From: Streptomyces sp. JJ66
Lineage (GTDB): Bacteria; Actinomycetota; Actinomycetes; Streptomycetales; Streptomycetaceae
NCBI RefSeq assembly: GCF_019303495.1
Contig: NZ_JAEVFI010000019.1
Location: forward strand, 24,455-86,796
DNA: 62,342 nucleotides
Reading direction: 5' to 3'
Made by a program: the position numbers and the translations under genes. The notes below the pieces were generated by a model. The model was not told the origin of the DNA. It saw only the letters and a list, made by a program, of their open reading frames with translations, and ran no database searches. Position 1 is the first letter of the stretch; every line of letters begins with the position of its first letter. Below are positions 15,292 through 23,925 of this stretch, one piece after another.

Positions 15292-18015
15292 ATGGACAGC
15301 CGGTACGAGGCGTACTGCCTGGCGGACGGCCGCTTCTACGAGACCCCTGACCGGCTCTCCACCGGCTCCGGCAACCGCGACGGCGGTCTGGAGACCGCTC
15401 GCCGCCCCGTCCCGTCCGGCTGGCGCCACGCCCGCCACGGCGACTGGCTCGAACTGCGCCCGCAAGACGGTGCCTTCCCCGCCCAGGGCTGGAAGATCCA
15501 CGTGTCCGCCACGCTGGCGAACGCCGACGCCGTGGCCGCCCGGGTCTGGGACTACTGCGTGCCGCGCGGCATCCCCTTCAAGTTCGTGCCCGACCTGCAC
15601 CTGCTGCACCTGCGCAACGCGAAGTACGCCAGCCGCGCCACCTCCGGCAAGGCCGTCACCGTCTACCCGGTGGACGAGGAGCAGCTGCACACCGTGCTGC
15701 GCGAACTGGACGCGCGACTGGCGGGTGAACCCGGCCCGTACATCCTCACCGACCTGCGCTGGAACCAGGGCCCGCTCTACGTCCGCTACGGCGGCTTCGC
15801 GCCCCGCACCTGCGTGAACGAGCACGGCCAGCTGGTGCCCGCGATCGAGGACGCCGGCGGCACGCTGATACCCGACCGCAAGGACCCGGTGTTCACCGTC
15901 CCGGCGTGGGTGACGCTGCCGCCGTTCCTCCAGCCGCACCTGGACGCCCGCAACGCCTCCTCCGTCGCCGGCCTGCCCTACACCATCGAGCGCGCGCTGC
16001 ACTTCTCCAACGGCGGCGGCGTCTACGCGGGCAAGGACACCCGCACCGGCGAGGACGTCGTGCTCAAGGAGGGCAGGCCGCACGCCGGTCTCGCGGCCGA
16101 CGGCGCCGACGCCGTACGCCGCCTGGAGCGCGAGAAGGCCGCGCTGGACCGGCTGGCGGGCACCGGCGTCGCCCCCGGGGTCCGCGACTGGTTCACCCTC
16201 GAAGGCCACCGCTTCCTGGTCATGGACTACCTGCCCGGGCAGCCGCTCAACCACTTCTACGCCCAGCGCCACCCGCTGCTCGCTGGCGACCCCGATCCGC
16301 GCGCCGTGGCCGACTACACCCAGTGGGCGCTGGCCATCCACCAGGCGGTGGCCGAGGCGGTGGCCGCCGTCCACGCACGCGGACTGGTCTTCAACGACCT
16401 GCACATGTTCAACATCATGGTCGCGCCGGACGAGAAGTCGGTGTCCCTGCTGGACTTCGAGGCCGCCGCCCCCGCCGCTGACGACCCCCGGCAGATCGTC
16501 GCCCACCCCGGCTTCGTCGCCCCCGGTGACCGCCGTGGCTACGCCATCGACACCTACGCGCTCGCCTGTCTGCGGCTGGCCCTGTTCCTGCCGGTCACCA
16601 CACTGCTCGCGGTGGACCGCCGCAAGGCGTCCCACCTCGCGGCGGTGATCGCCGAACAGTTCCCGGACGTTCCTGGGGAGTTCCTGGGCGAGGCCGTCGC
16701 CGAGATCGAGGGACGGCGGCCAGCCCCCGGCCCACAGGACGGCACGGGCAGCACGGGCACCCCGGACGACGCCGGGAACACGGCCGCGACGAGGACTCCG
16801 GCGCGGGAGGCGAACCCGCCTGGCCCCGCGCAGCACCCGGCCCCGCACCCGGCCGACCCCGAACCCCACGTCGCCCCCGCCGACTGGCCGCGCAGCCGGG
16901 ACGCGATGGTCCGCGCGATCCTCGCCTCCGCCACACCCGAGCGCGACGACCGCCTCTTCCCCGGCGACATCGCCCAGTTCACCGAAGGCGGCGGACTCGG
17001 CCTCGCCTACGGAGCCGCGGGGGTGCTGTACGCGCTGGCCGAGACCGGCGCCCCGCGCTACGAACGCGGCGAGCAGTGGCTGCTGGACCACACCGGCCAG
17101 CTCCCGCCGCGCACCCCGCTCGGCCTCTACACCGGCCTGCTCGGCGTCGCCCTGCTGCTGGACCGGCTCGGCCACACCGAGCGCGCCGCCCGGCTCGTCG
17201 AACAGGTACTGGCCGAACGCTGGCAGCACCTGGGCCACGACCTCGAAGGCGGCCTGGCCGGAGTCGGCCTGGCCCTGGACCACCTGGGCGAGCGCACCGG
17301 CGACACCGCCCTGCACGACGCCGCCGGACAGGCACTTCACCGCGCCGCCGACGCCGTGGCCCAGGCCACCGCAGCCGATGGCCGCATCCCCCGCGCTGGC
17401 CTGCTGCACGGCGCCACCGGCACCGCCCTGCTCGCCCTGCGCCGCTACGAACGCACCGGCGAGAGCGCCCTGCTGGAGGTGGCCGCCGACGCCCTGCGCC
17501 GCGACCTGGCCCGCTGCGTCCCCGACCAGCACGGCGCCCTGCACGTGGACGAGGGCGCGCGCACCATGCCCTACCTCGGCGCGGGCAGCGTCGGCATCGC
17601 CGCCGTCCTGGACGACTACCTCCGCCACCGGCCCGGCCAGGAGGCGTTCGAGGAAGCCCGGCGCGCGATCCTGCCCGCCGCCCGCTCCCGGTTCTACGCC
17701 CAGCCTGGCCTCTTCCGCGGCCGCGCCGGGATGGTGTGGCATCTCGCCCGCACCACCACCCCCGGCGCCACCCCGGCCGATCTGGCGCGGCAGCTGGACG
17801 GGCTGAGCTGGTACGGCATGGCGCACGGCGGCGGGCTGGCCTTCCCCGGCGACCAGATGATGCGCCTGTCCATGGACCTGTACACCGGCACAGCGGGCTG
17901 CCTGCTCGCGGTGGGCGCCGCCCGCCACGACGCGCCCGTGCGACTGCCGTTCCTCCCGCCGCTCACGCGGCCCGAGCCGGCCGCACCACCGCAGCGCGCG
18001 GCGCGGCCCCACTAG
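15292..18015 (+). CDS. lanKC: Class III lanthionine synthetase LanKC (RamC/AmfT-like)
   Basis: Protein of 907 aa, the usual size for RamC/AmfT. N-terminal lyase-like region (about 1-220) opens phospho-Ser. The central Ser/Thr kinase region (about 230-465) has HFSNGGGVYAGKD, VVLKEGRP, HARGLVFNDLHMFNIMV and LLDFEAAAP. A Pro-rich linker follows (about 485-530). The C-terminal cyclase-like domain (about 560-890) has GLLHGATGTALLAL and GLFRGRAGMVWHLA but lacks the Cys-Cys-His zinc ligands of class I/II cyclases, as expected for class III. It phosphorylates, dehydrates and cyclises the precursor encoded 59 bp downstream. The ATG at 15292 follows GAGGGGGG. Transcription probably responds to the adjacent RamR-like regulator. 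Confidence 0.93.
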   Translation: MDSRYEAYCLADGRFYETPDRLSTGSGNRDGGLETARRPVPSGWRHARHGDWLELRPQDGAFPAQGWKIHVSATLANADAVAARVWDYCVPRGIPFKFVPDLHLLHLRNAKYASRATSGKAVTVYPVDEEQLHTVLRELDARLAGEPGPYILTDLRWNQGPLYVRYGGFAPRTCVNEHGQLVPAIEDAGGTLIPDRKDPVFTVPAWVTLPPFLQPHLDARNASSVAGLPYTIERALHFSNGGGVYAGKDTRTGEDVVLKEGRPHAGLAADGADAVRRLEREKAALDRLAGTGVAPGVRDWFTLEGHRFLVMDYLPGQPLNHFYAQRHPLLAGDPDPRAVADYTQWALAIHQAVAEAVAAVHARGLVFNDLHMFNIMVAPDEKSVSLLDFEAAAPAADDPRQIVAHPGFVAPGDRRGYAIDTYALACLRLALFLPVTTLLAVDRRKASHLAAVIAEQFPDVPGEFLGEAVAEIEGRRPAPGPQDGTGSTGTPDDAGNTAATRTPAREANPPGPAQHPAPHPADPEPHVAPADWPRSRDAMVRAILASATPERDDRLFPGDIAQFTEGGGLGLAYGAAGVLYALAETGAPRYERGEQWLLDHTGQLPPRTPLGLYTGLLGVALLLDRLGHTERAARLVEQVLAERWQHLGHDLEGGLAGVGLALDHLGERTGDTALHDAAGQALHRAADAVAQATAADGRIPRAGLLHGATGTALLALRRYERTGESALLEVAADALRRDLARCVPDQHGALHVDEGARTMPYLGAGSVGIAAVLDDYLRHRPGQEAFEEARRAILPAARSRFYAQPGLFRGRAGMVWHLARTTTPGATPADLARQLDGLSWYGMAHGGGLAFPGDQMMRLSMDLYTGTAGCLLAVGAARHDAPVRLPFLPPLTRPEPAAPPQRAARPH

Positions 18016-18074
18016 ACCTGCCCCGGCCAGGGGTCAGGAAGCAAACCCCGTCCCTACATGAAAGGAAAGAGAAC

Positions 18075-18197
18075 ATGGCGCTTCTCGACCTGCAGAAGAT
18101 GGAGACCCCGGACAACGGCTACGGCGACGTTGGCAGCAACGTCAGCCTGCTGATCTGCGACAAGCACAGCGGTGCCAGCACCATCCTGTGCCTCTGA
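18075..18197 (+). CDS. amfS: SapB-type class III lanthipeptide precursor
   Basis: A 40-aa peptide. The leader (1-20, MALLDLQKMETPDNGYGDVG) has the LLDLQ recognition helix and METP of RamS/AmfS. The core (21-40, SNVSLLICDKHSGASTILCL) has two Ser-x2-Ser-x3-Cys motifs: Ser21/Ser24/Cys28 and Ser32/Ser35/Cys39, which would give two (methyl)lanthionine or labionin-type rings plus dehydroalanines. Hydrophobic LLI and TIL within the rings fit a surfactant such as SapB, which lowers surface tension for aerial hyphae. The ATG at 18075 follows GAAAGGAAAG. It lies between the modifying enzyme and the exporter genes, and hairpins downstream would favour extra precursor mRNA. Confidence 0.93.
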   Translation: MALLDLQKMETPDNGYGDVGSNVSLLICDKHSGASTILCL

Positions 18198-18258
18198 CCG
18201 CAGCCGGTCATCCAGGGTCCGCTGACGTGACCGCCTGAGGCCACGTCACCGCAGGCCC

Positions 18259-18331
18259 GGTCCCGGGCGGCGGCCCAAACCCGCCCGGGACCGTCCCACC
18301 GGGTCCCCCGCGCCCCGTGCGCGGGAGACCC
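18259..18331 (+). terminator. Tandem hairpins between precursor and transporter genes
   Basis: The first hairpin is a perfect 12-bp stem, 18259-18270 with 18281-18292, loop 10 nt. A second, slightly imperfect one spans 18301-18331 (GGGTC...GACCC with CCGCGC/GCGCGG). They probably act as a partial terminator or processing barrier so the precursor mRNA outnumbers the transporter mRNA, as proposed for other ram/amf operons. Confidence 0.65.
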
Positions 18332-18411
18332 GGTGCCGGCGCGTGGCAGGCCGCCCGCGCCGAAACCGGGGGAGACGGCAGGAACCGAGGGAAGCGAGGT
18401 GCACGCAAGAG

Positions 18412-20232
18412 ATGACCCCCGCCGACCGCCTCCTGTTCGACGCCCTCCGCCGCAGCGCCCCCCGCGCCACCGCCATCGGGTGCGTCACCACCGCGGACGC
18501 CGCCACCGCGCTGGCGCTGCCCGCCGTGCTCGGCCGCACCCTCGATCTCCTCCTCACCGGTGAACCGGCCACCGGATGGCTGGCGTGCAGCGCCGCGCTG
18601 CTCGCCGCGCTGTTCCTGCTCGACGCCGCCGAGACCGTCCTCACCGGCACCACCACCGCCCACGCGACCGCACGCCTGCGCACCCGCCTGGTGGGCCACC
18701 TGCTCGCCGCCGGCCCGGCCGGAGCCGCCCGGTTCAGCCGTGGCGACCTGGTCACCCGGGGCACCGCGCTCGCCGCCCAGGCCGGTACCGCGCCCGCGTC
18801 CGCCGCCGCGCTGCTGTCCGCGCTCGCGCTGCCCGTCGGCGGCATCACCGCGCTCCTGCTCATCGACGTCCGGCTCGCCGCCGTCTTCCTGCTCGGCGCG
18901 CCCCTCCTGGTCCTGCTGCTGCGCGCCTTCGCCCGCTCCTCCGGTGACGCCGTCGCCCGCTACCAGCAGGCGCAGGGCCTGATCGCCGGACGGCTGGCCG
19001 AAGCGCTCGCCGGTGCCCGCACCGTCGCCGCCGCCGGGACGCTGGAGCGTGAACGCGCCCGTATCCTCGGCCCGCTGCCCCAGCTGAGCCGCGAGGGGCA
19101 CCGCATGTGGCGGGTGCAGGGCCGGGCCACCGCGCAGGCCGCCGTGCTGGTACCGCTTCTCCAGCTGGCCGTCGTCGCCACGGCCGGATGGCTGCTCGCC
19201 GACGGTCAGCTCACCGTCGGCGCCCTGCTCGCCGCCGCCCGCTACGCCGTGCTCGCCAGCGGCATCGGTGTGCTGACGGGCCGCGTCGCCGCGCTGGTCC
19301 GTGCCCGCCAGGCAGCCGTCCGGCTCGCCGAGGTGCACGCCGTCCCCGCCGTGCCCTACGGCACCGCCCCGCTCCCGGACGGCCCCGGGACGCTGGAGCT
19401 GCGCGGCGTCAGCGCGGTGCGCGACGGACGCACGGTGCTGTCCGGGGTGGACCTCACGGTGCCCGGCGGAGCCACCGTCGCCGTCGTCGGCCGCTCCGGT
19501 TCCGGCAAGTCCGAACTGGCCCGGCTGGCGGGCAAGCTGGCCGAGCCGAGCACGGGCACCGTACTGCTCGACGGGCTCCCGCTGGACACGGTGGACGCCG
19601 CCTCCCTGCGCGCCGCCGTCGGCTACGCCTTCGAGCGGCCCGCCCTGGTCGGCGGCACCCTCGCCGGGACGATCGGACTCGGCCCCGCCCCGCCCGGCCA
19701 TGCCGTCGTCCTGGCCGCCGCCCGCGCCGCCCGCGCCGACTCCTTCATCCGCACCCTGCCCGAGGGCTACGCCACCCCCTGCGCCGACGCACCCCTGTCC
19801 GGCGGCGAGGTGCAACGCCTGGGGCTGGCCCGCGCCTTCGCCCACGCGGGACGCCTGCTCATCCTGGACGACGCCACCTCCAGCCTGGACACCAGCACCG
19901 AACGCCAGGTCACCGCCGTGCTGTTCGCCCCCGAGCGCACCCGCACCCGGCTCGTCGTCGCCCACCGTGCCACCACCGCCGCCCGCGCCGATCTGGTCGC
20001 CTGGCTCGACGCGGGCCACCTGCGCGCCCTGGCCCCGCACGCCCGCCTGTGGCACGACCCGGCCTACCGCGCGGTGTTCACCGCCCCGGACGCGGCTCCA
20101 GACGCGGCGGCGGCCCCGGGCGCGGACACCACGCGCCCCGCCGACGCGGGCACCCCCGCCCCCACCGCCGCCGGGACCGCCGACGCCGCTCCCGGGACCG
20201 CCGGCATCGCAGTCGAGGCCGCCGATGCGTGA
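18412..20232 (+). CDS. ABC transporter ATP-binding/permease half, RamA/AmfA-like
   Basis: Protein of 606 aa, about six membrane helices in residues 20-310 then an ATPase domain: Walker A GRSGSGKSE, signature LSGGEVQRLGLARAF, Walker B LLILDDATSSLDT and switch AHRATT. The Walker B catalytic Glu is replaced by Asp (LDD), which marks a degenerate site in a heterodimer with the next gene's product. The pair should export the lanthipeptide. A Pro/Ala-rich tail (~575-606) ends the protein. The ATG at 18412 is preceded by GAAGCGAGG about 12 nt upstream. Its last 8 nt overlap the next ATG, so translation is coupled. Confidence 0.88.
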   Translation: MTPADRLLFDALRRSAPRATAIGCVTTADAATALALPAVLGRTLDLLLTGEPATGWLACSAALLAALFLLDAAETVLTGTTTAHATARLRTRLVGHLLAAGPAGAARFSRGDLVTRGTALAAQAGTAPASAAALLSALALPVGGITALLLIDVRLAAVFLLGAPLLVLLLRAFARSSGDAVARYQQAQGLIAGRLAEALAGARTVAAAGTLERERARILGPLPQLSREGHRMWRVQGRATAQAAVLVPLLQLAVVATAGWLLADGQLTVGALLAAARYAVLASGIGVLTGRVAALVRARQAAVRLAEVHAVPAVPYGTAPLPDGPGTLELRGVSAVRDGRTVLSGVDLTVPGGATVAVVGRSGSGKSELARLAGKLAEPSTGTVLLDGLPLDTVDAASLRAAVGYAFERPALVGGTLAGTIGLGPAPPGHAVVLAAARAARADSFIRTLPEGYATPCADAPLSGGEVQRLGLARAFAHAGRLLILDDATSSLDTSTERQVTAVLFAPERTRTRLVVAHRATTAARADLVAWLDAGHLRALAPHARLWHDPAYRAVFTAPDAAPDAAAAPGADTTRPADAGTPAPTAAGTADAAPGTAGIAVEAADA

Positions 20233-22069
20233 GGCCACCCGCACCACCACCAAGGAGCCCGGCACCCGGGGCCTGTTCGCGGCGGGGGCGCGGCGCCTGC
20301 GGCAGCGGCCCCGCGCGCTCGGGGCACTCGCCGGGTGGTCGGTGCTGGAGTCCGCGCAGACGTTCCTGCTCGGCCTGGCCGTCGCACACGCGCTGGACGA
20401 CGGCTTCCTGCGCGGCAGCGTCGGCACCGGACTGGCGTGGCTGGCGCTCGGCGCGCTCGGCGTGCTCGCCGGTTCCTTCGGCGCCGGACGGGTGTACCGG
20501 GCGGTCGCCACGCTCGCTGAGCCGATGCGCGACCTGCTGGTCGAGCGTGTCGTCGGCACCGGGCTGCACGCCGCCGTCCGCCGGGGCCGGGCGACCGACT
20601 CGGGTGTCGTCTCCCGTCTGACGCACCAGGTCGAGATCGCCCGGGACAGCTTCGCCGGGCTGCTCATGGCGGGCCGCGCCTTCGCCTTCACCTCCGCCGC
20701 CGCGCTGGCCGGACTCGCCTCCCTGCACCCGCTGCTGCTCCTGGTGGTGCTGCCCCCGCTGGCCCTCGGCCTGCTGGTCTTCGGACTCTCGCTGCGCCCG
20801 CTGGCCCGCCGCCAGCGGGACTTCCTCATCGCCGACGAGGCCATCGCCGAGCACCTGGGCGAGACGGCGGGCGGGCTGCGCGACGTGGTGGCCGCCGGGG
20901 CGGAGGAGCCTACGCGGACGGAGGCCGCCGCGCGCGTCGCCGCCGAGCGGCGGGCCGCCGAGGCGCTGGCCCGCTGGGGCGTCACCCGGGCGGCGGCCCT
21001 GGGGATCGGCGGACGGCTGCCGGTGGTGCTGCTGCTCGTCCTCACGCCGTGGCTGCTGGCCCGTGGGGTGAGCGCGGGCGCGCTCGCCGGGGCGCTGACC
21101 TACCTGCTGCACTCGCTGATCCCCGCGCTGGAGAGCCTGGTGCACGGGCTGGGCAACGCGGGCGCGCGGCTGGCCGTCGTCGTCGGCAGGCTGCGCGGTG
21201 CCGACGACGCCCCGCCGACCGCGCCGCCCGCGCCCCCCGCGCCGCCGACCCCGCGCACGCCCGGTACCGCGCTCAGCCTGCGCGGCGTCACCTTCGCCTA
21301 CGGGCGGCGCGCGCAGCCGGTGCTCGACGGGGTGAACCTGTGCCTGCCGCGCGGGGGCCACCTGGCCGTGGTCGGCACCAGCGGCACCGGCAAGTCCACG
21401 CTCGCGCTGCTCCTCGCCGGGCTGCTGACGCCGGACGCCGGTCACCTCGCCGTACGCGGGCCGGTGGCGCTGGTCCCGCAGGAGGCGTACGTCTTCACCG
21501 GCACGCTGCGCGCCAACCTCACCTACCTGTGCCCGGACCCGGTGCCCGACGCCGCGCTGCACCGGGCGCTGGAGGCCACCGGTGGCGCCGATCTGGCCGG
21601 GCGGCTGGGCGGGCTGGACGCCGACGTCGATCCGGAGCGGCTGTCGGCGGGGGAGCGGCAGCGGCTGGCGCTGGCGCGGGCGTACGCGGCACCGGCGTCG
21701 CTGGTCGTGCTGGACGAGGCCACCTGCCATCTGGACCCGGCCGCCGAGGCACGCGCGGAGCAGGCGTTCCGGCGGCGGCCCGGCACCCTGGTGGTGATCG
21801 CGCACCGGATCAGCTCCGCCCGGCGCGCCGACCTCGTGCTGGTGCTGGACGGCGCCCGCTCGCGGTGCGGCACCCCGGGGGAGGTGGCGTCCGCCTCCGC
21901 GCGCTACCGCGAGCTGGCGGGCGCCTGGGAGGCGGCGGTGCCGGACGCGGCGGACGCGTCCGGCACCGCAAGTGCGGCAAGCACCGCAAGCTCACAGCCA
22001 GCCGGAGCGCTGGGCGATACAGATGGCGTCCACCCGGTTGCGGGCGCCGGTCTTCCGGGTGATCGCTGA
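20225..22069 (+). CDS. ABC transporter ATP-binding/permease half, RamB/AmfB-like
   Basis: Protein of 614 aa. Membrane region about 25-320, then Walker A GTSGTGKST, signature LSAGERQRLALARAYA and Walker B LVVLDEATCHLDP with an intact catalytic Glu, unlike its partner; switch AHRISS. It forms the heterodimeric exporter of the SapB-like peptide with the upstream gene product. The ATG at 20225 lies inside the previous gene (8-nt overlap). The last ~78 nt overlap, in the convergent direction, the 3' end of the RamR-like gene; the protein's final ~40 residues are Ala/Ser-rich and outside the ATPase fold, which explains how that overlap is tolerated. Confidence 0.88.
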   Translation: MREATRTTTKEPGTRGLFAAGARRLRQRPRALGALAGWSVLESAQTFLLGLAVAHALDDGFLRGSVGTGLAWLALGALGVLAGSFGAGRVYRAVATLAEPMRDLLVERVVGTGLHAAVRRGRATDSGVVSRLTHQVEIARDSFAGLLMAGRAFAFTSAAALAGLASLHPLLLLVVLPPLALGLLVFGLSLRPLARRQRDFLIADEAIAEHLGETAGGLRDVVAAGAEEPTRTEAAARVAAERRAAEALARWGVTRAAALGIGGRLPVVLLLVLTPWLLARGVSAGALAGALTYLLHSLIPALESLVHGLGNAGARLAVVVGRLRGADDAPPTAPPAPPAPPTPRTPGTALSLRGVTFAYGRRAQPVLDGVNLCLPRGGHLAVVGTSGTGKSTLALLLAGLLTPDAGHLAVRGPVALVPQEAYVFTGTLRANLTYLCPDPVPDAALHRALEATGGADLAGRLGGLDADVDPERLSAGERQRLALARAYAAPASLVVLDEATCHLDPAAEARAEQAFRRRPGTLVVIAHRISSARRADLVLVLDGARSRCGTPGEVASASARYRELAGAWEAAVPDAADASGTASAASTASSQPAGALGDTDGVHPVAGAGLPGDR

Positions 22070-22597
22070 CATGTAGTTCCGTATCGTGCCGTTGCTCAGG
22101 TGCAGCGAACTGGCGATCTCCGCGACCGACGCGCCCTCGGCGGCCAGGGACAGCACGCTCAGTTCACGCCGGGTCAGCGGGAGTTGGGTGGCCTGGAGGA
22201 AGCCGAAGGCCAGCGAGGCATCGACGAAACGTTCCCCCTTGGCGACCTGCCGTATCCCGGCCAGCAGCTCCTGGGGACTCGCGTCCTTGTTGACGTAGCC
22301 CTGCGCGCCCGCCTCCACCGCCTGCCGCAGTGTTCCCGGACGACCCGGGGTAGCCAGGACCAGGACCCGGCAGGTCGGTGCGGGCAGCTCGCGGCGCAGG
22401 GCGTCGAGGTCCCGCTGTTCGCCCCCGGCGCCCTCGTCCAGATCGGCCACGCACACGTCCGCCCCGGCCGAGCGTGCCGCGCGGCCCGCTTGTCTCCACG
22501 GCGCGGTGCTCACGTCCATGTCCTGTGCCTTGCTGAGCAGTTGGGCCAGGCCCGACCTCAGCAGGCGCGTGTCGTGTACGAGCAAGACCCGGATCAC
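21992..22597 (-). CDS. Orphan LuxR-family response regulator, RamR/AmfR-like
   Basis: Protein of 201 aa. A receiver domain (about 1-120) with VHDTRLLRSGLAQLL, VADLDEG and AQGYVNKDAS: the conserved Lys and the phosphoacceptor-region Asp are present but the usual Asp-Asp pair is reduced to His-Asp, so phosphorylation may be atypical. C-terminal LuxR HTH (about 135-200) with LTRRELSVLSLAAEGASVAEIA and SNGTIRNYMSAITRKTGA. No kinase gene is adjacent. In SapB clusters this regulator activates the lanKC operon. The GTG at 22597 follows GGGAGG by 8 nt. It is convergent with the transporter and overlaps it by 78 bp, an arrangement different from the co-directional ram locus. Confidence 0.88.
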   Translation of the reverse strand: MIRVLLVHDTRLLRSGLAQLLSKAQDMDVSTAPWRQAGRAARSAGADVCVADLDEGAGGEQRDLDALRRELPAPTCRVLVLATPGRPGTLRQAVEAGAQGYVNKDASPQELLAGIRQVAKGERFVDASLAFGFLQATQLPLTRRELSVLSLAAEGASVAEIASSLHLSNGTIRNYMSAITRKTGARNRVDAICIAQRSGWL

Positions 22598-22782
22598 TGA
22601 CGCTACCTCCCGTGCATCTCCGCACAGCCGGCCGTTCCTGCCGCGCGGTTCGTCGCCTACCCCGGGTGGCCACGGCCTACGGGATGGGTGACAGCGGCCA
22701 TTGAATCCGCACCACTCGGCGACGACCATTCAAATCAAGCCACGTGGAGGTACGGAAGCGCGCACGCCGTGTCTCAATGCGC

Positions 22783-23604
22783 CTACTGTGCGCCCTCGGA
22801 GGTCTCGCGGTTCGCCGGGTGTGCTTCCGCCAGGCGACACACCGTCTTCAGGTCCGTACCCACGGTTTCGATGGTCGTCCGCCCGGACAGCCAGCTGATG
22901 AGCAGGGAGAACCAGGTGTGCTCGATGACCCGGACGGCGGAGAGCTGTGCGGGTGTGGGCGCACCGCCCGCTTTCATCGCGTCCAGCACGATCCCGCTGG
23001 TGATCTCCAGGACGGTATCCACCTCGGCGCGCACCGACCGATCCGCCGAAGTCAGCGCCCGCACCATGGCGGAGGCCAGGTGTGGCTCGTCCCGCATGGC
23101 GTGAAATGCGCGCATCAGCGTCTCCGCCACCCGCGCCCCCGCACCCGGTCCGTGCGGTGGGTCCGCGTCCAGGGTTCCGTGCAGCAGCCGCAACTGGTCC
23201 TGAAGGACGGCCACCAGCAGGTGAATCTTCGACGGAAAATAGCGGTACAGCGTGCCGAGTGCCACCCCGGCAGACTCGGCGACCTCGCGCATCTGCACGG
23301 CCTCGAAACCACCCCCACGGGCGAGATCGGTAGCGGCCCGCAAGATGCCCTGCCGCCGCGCCCGCTGTTGGCCCGAGCGTCCCCGGCGCGGGGCGTGCGG
23401 CACGTCGGCGCCCGTGGTGTGCCCGGCGCCCGGTGCGGGTCCGGCAGCCGCGCCCGGAGCGCCCGAGCGCCCGGTCCCCGCCCGCGCCGTCCTCGCGGGC
23501 GGTGTGGCTGCCCCGGCTGTCCCCGCCGACGCGTGCGGTGGCGCGGCGGGTGTGGGCGAGGTGGCCCGGTGCGGGCCGGGCGGTGGCGTGGCGGGTGAGC
23601 TCAT
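22783..23604 (-). CDS. TetR-family repressor, KstR-like
   Basis: The TetR core is about 190 aa at the C-terminus: GILRAATDLARGGGFEAVQ, MREVAESAGVALGTLYRYF and PSKIHLLVAVL. The HTH helices are nearly the same as mycobacterial KstR, the repressor of sterol/lipid catabolism that responds to acyl-CoA-type ligands. The N-terminal ~85 residues are a low-complexity Pro/Ala/Gly tail. The start is uncertain: ATG at 23604 (chosen), ATG at 23682, or a start closer to the HTH. Matching palindromes lie at 23843-23856, between this gene and the glycosyltransferase operon, and at 30029-30044 before a MaoC hydratase gene, so those genes are its probable targets. Confidence 0.82.
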   Translation of the reverse strand: MSSPATPPPGPHRATSPTPAAPPHASAGTAGAATPPARTARAGTGRSGAPGAAAGPAPGAGHTTGADVPHAPRRGRSGQQRARRQGILRAATDLARGGGFEAVQMREVAESAGVALGTLYRYFPSKIHLLVAVLQDQLRLLHGTLDADPPHGPGAGARVAETLMRAFHAMRDEPHLASAMVRALTSADRSVRAEVDTVLEITSGIVLDAMKAGGAPTPAQLSAVRVIEHTWFSLLISWLSGRTTIETVGTDLKTVCRLAEAHPANRETSEGAQ

Positions 23605-23842
23605 GGTGTCGTCAGGTGGCCGTATTTCTGTGCTGGTCGTCGCGATCGTGCGCTTGCGTGGTCGCCGTGCCGTCCCGGGCATTTTGCCGCCCCGGCCGCG
23701 TGCTCCGGGTTCCGCGCGTACTCGGGGCGTCCGGGCGATCGGCGCGGGCCGCGACCGTGGTGGGAATCACCGGGTCCGCTCCGGGCGGCGTGGTGACCGG
23801 CCGGTAGATTCAGGGGCGCGGCGTACCGGCCGCACTCCGGAG

Positions 23843-23876
23843 TGAAACTTGTTCTACCTTAGCGCGAGCGGTTACG
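23843..23876 (+). promoter_or_regulatory. KstR-type operator overlapping the glycosyltransferase promoter
   Basis: TGAAACTTGTTCTA at 23843-23856 matches the KstR consensus TNNAACNNGTTNNA at every fixed position. TTGTTC within it can serve as a -35, with TTACGC 17 bp later (23871-23876) as -10, putting the start site near 23883, about 40 nt before the glycosyltransferase GTG. Binding would block the promoter. The rest of 23605-23842 shows no other clear element. Confidence 0.65.
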
Positions 23877-23925
23877 CTCCCGCGACCATCCGGCACGGAA
23901 CCCGGCACGAAGGGACGGACGGCGA

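Noticed and set aside
15136..18012. Long minus-strand frame opposite lanKC
   Set aside because: Shadow of the lanthionine synthetase gene; His/Gly/Gln-rich with no recognisable motif.
18208..21045. 945-codon minus-strand frame opposite the ABC transporter genes
   Set aside because: Antisense of two clear ABC transporter genes; low complexity.
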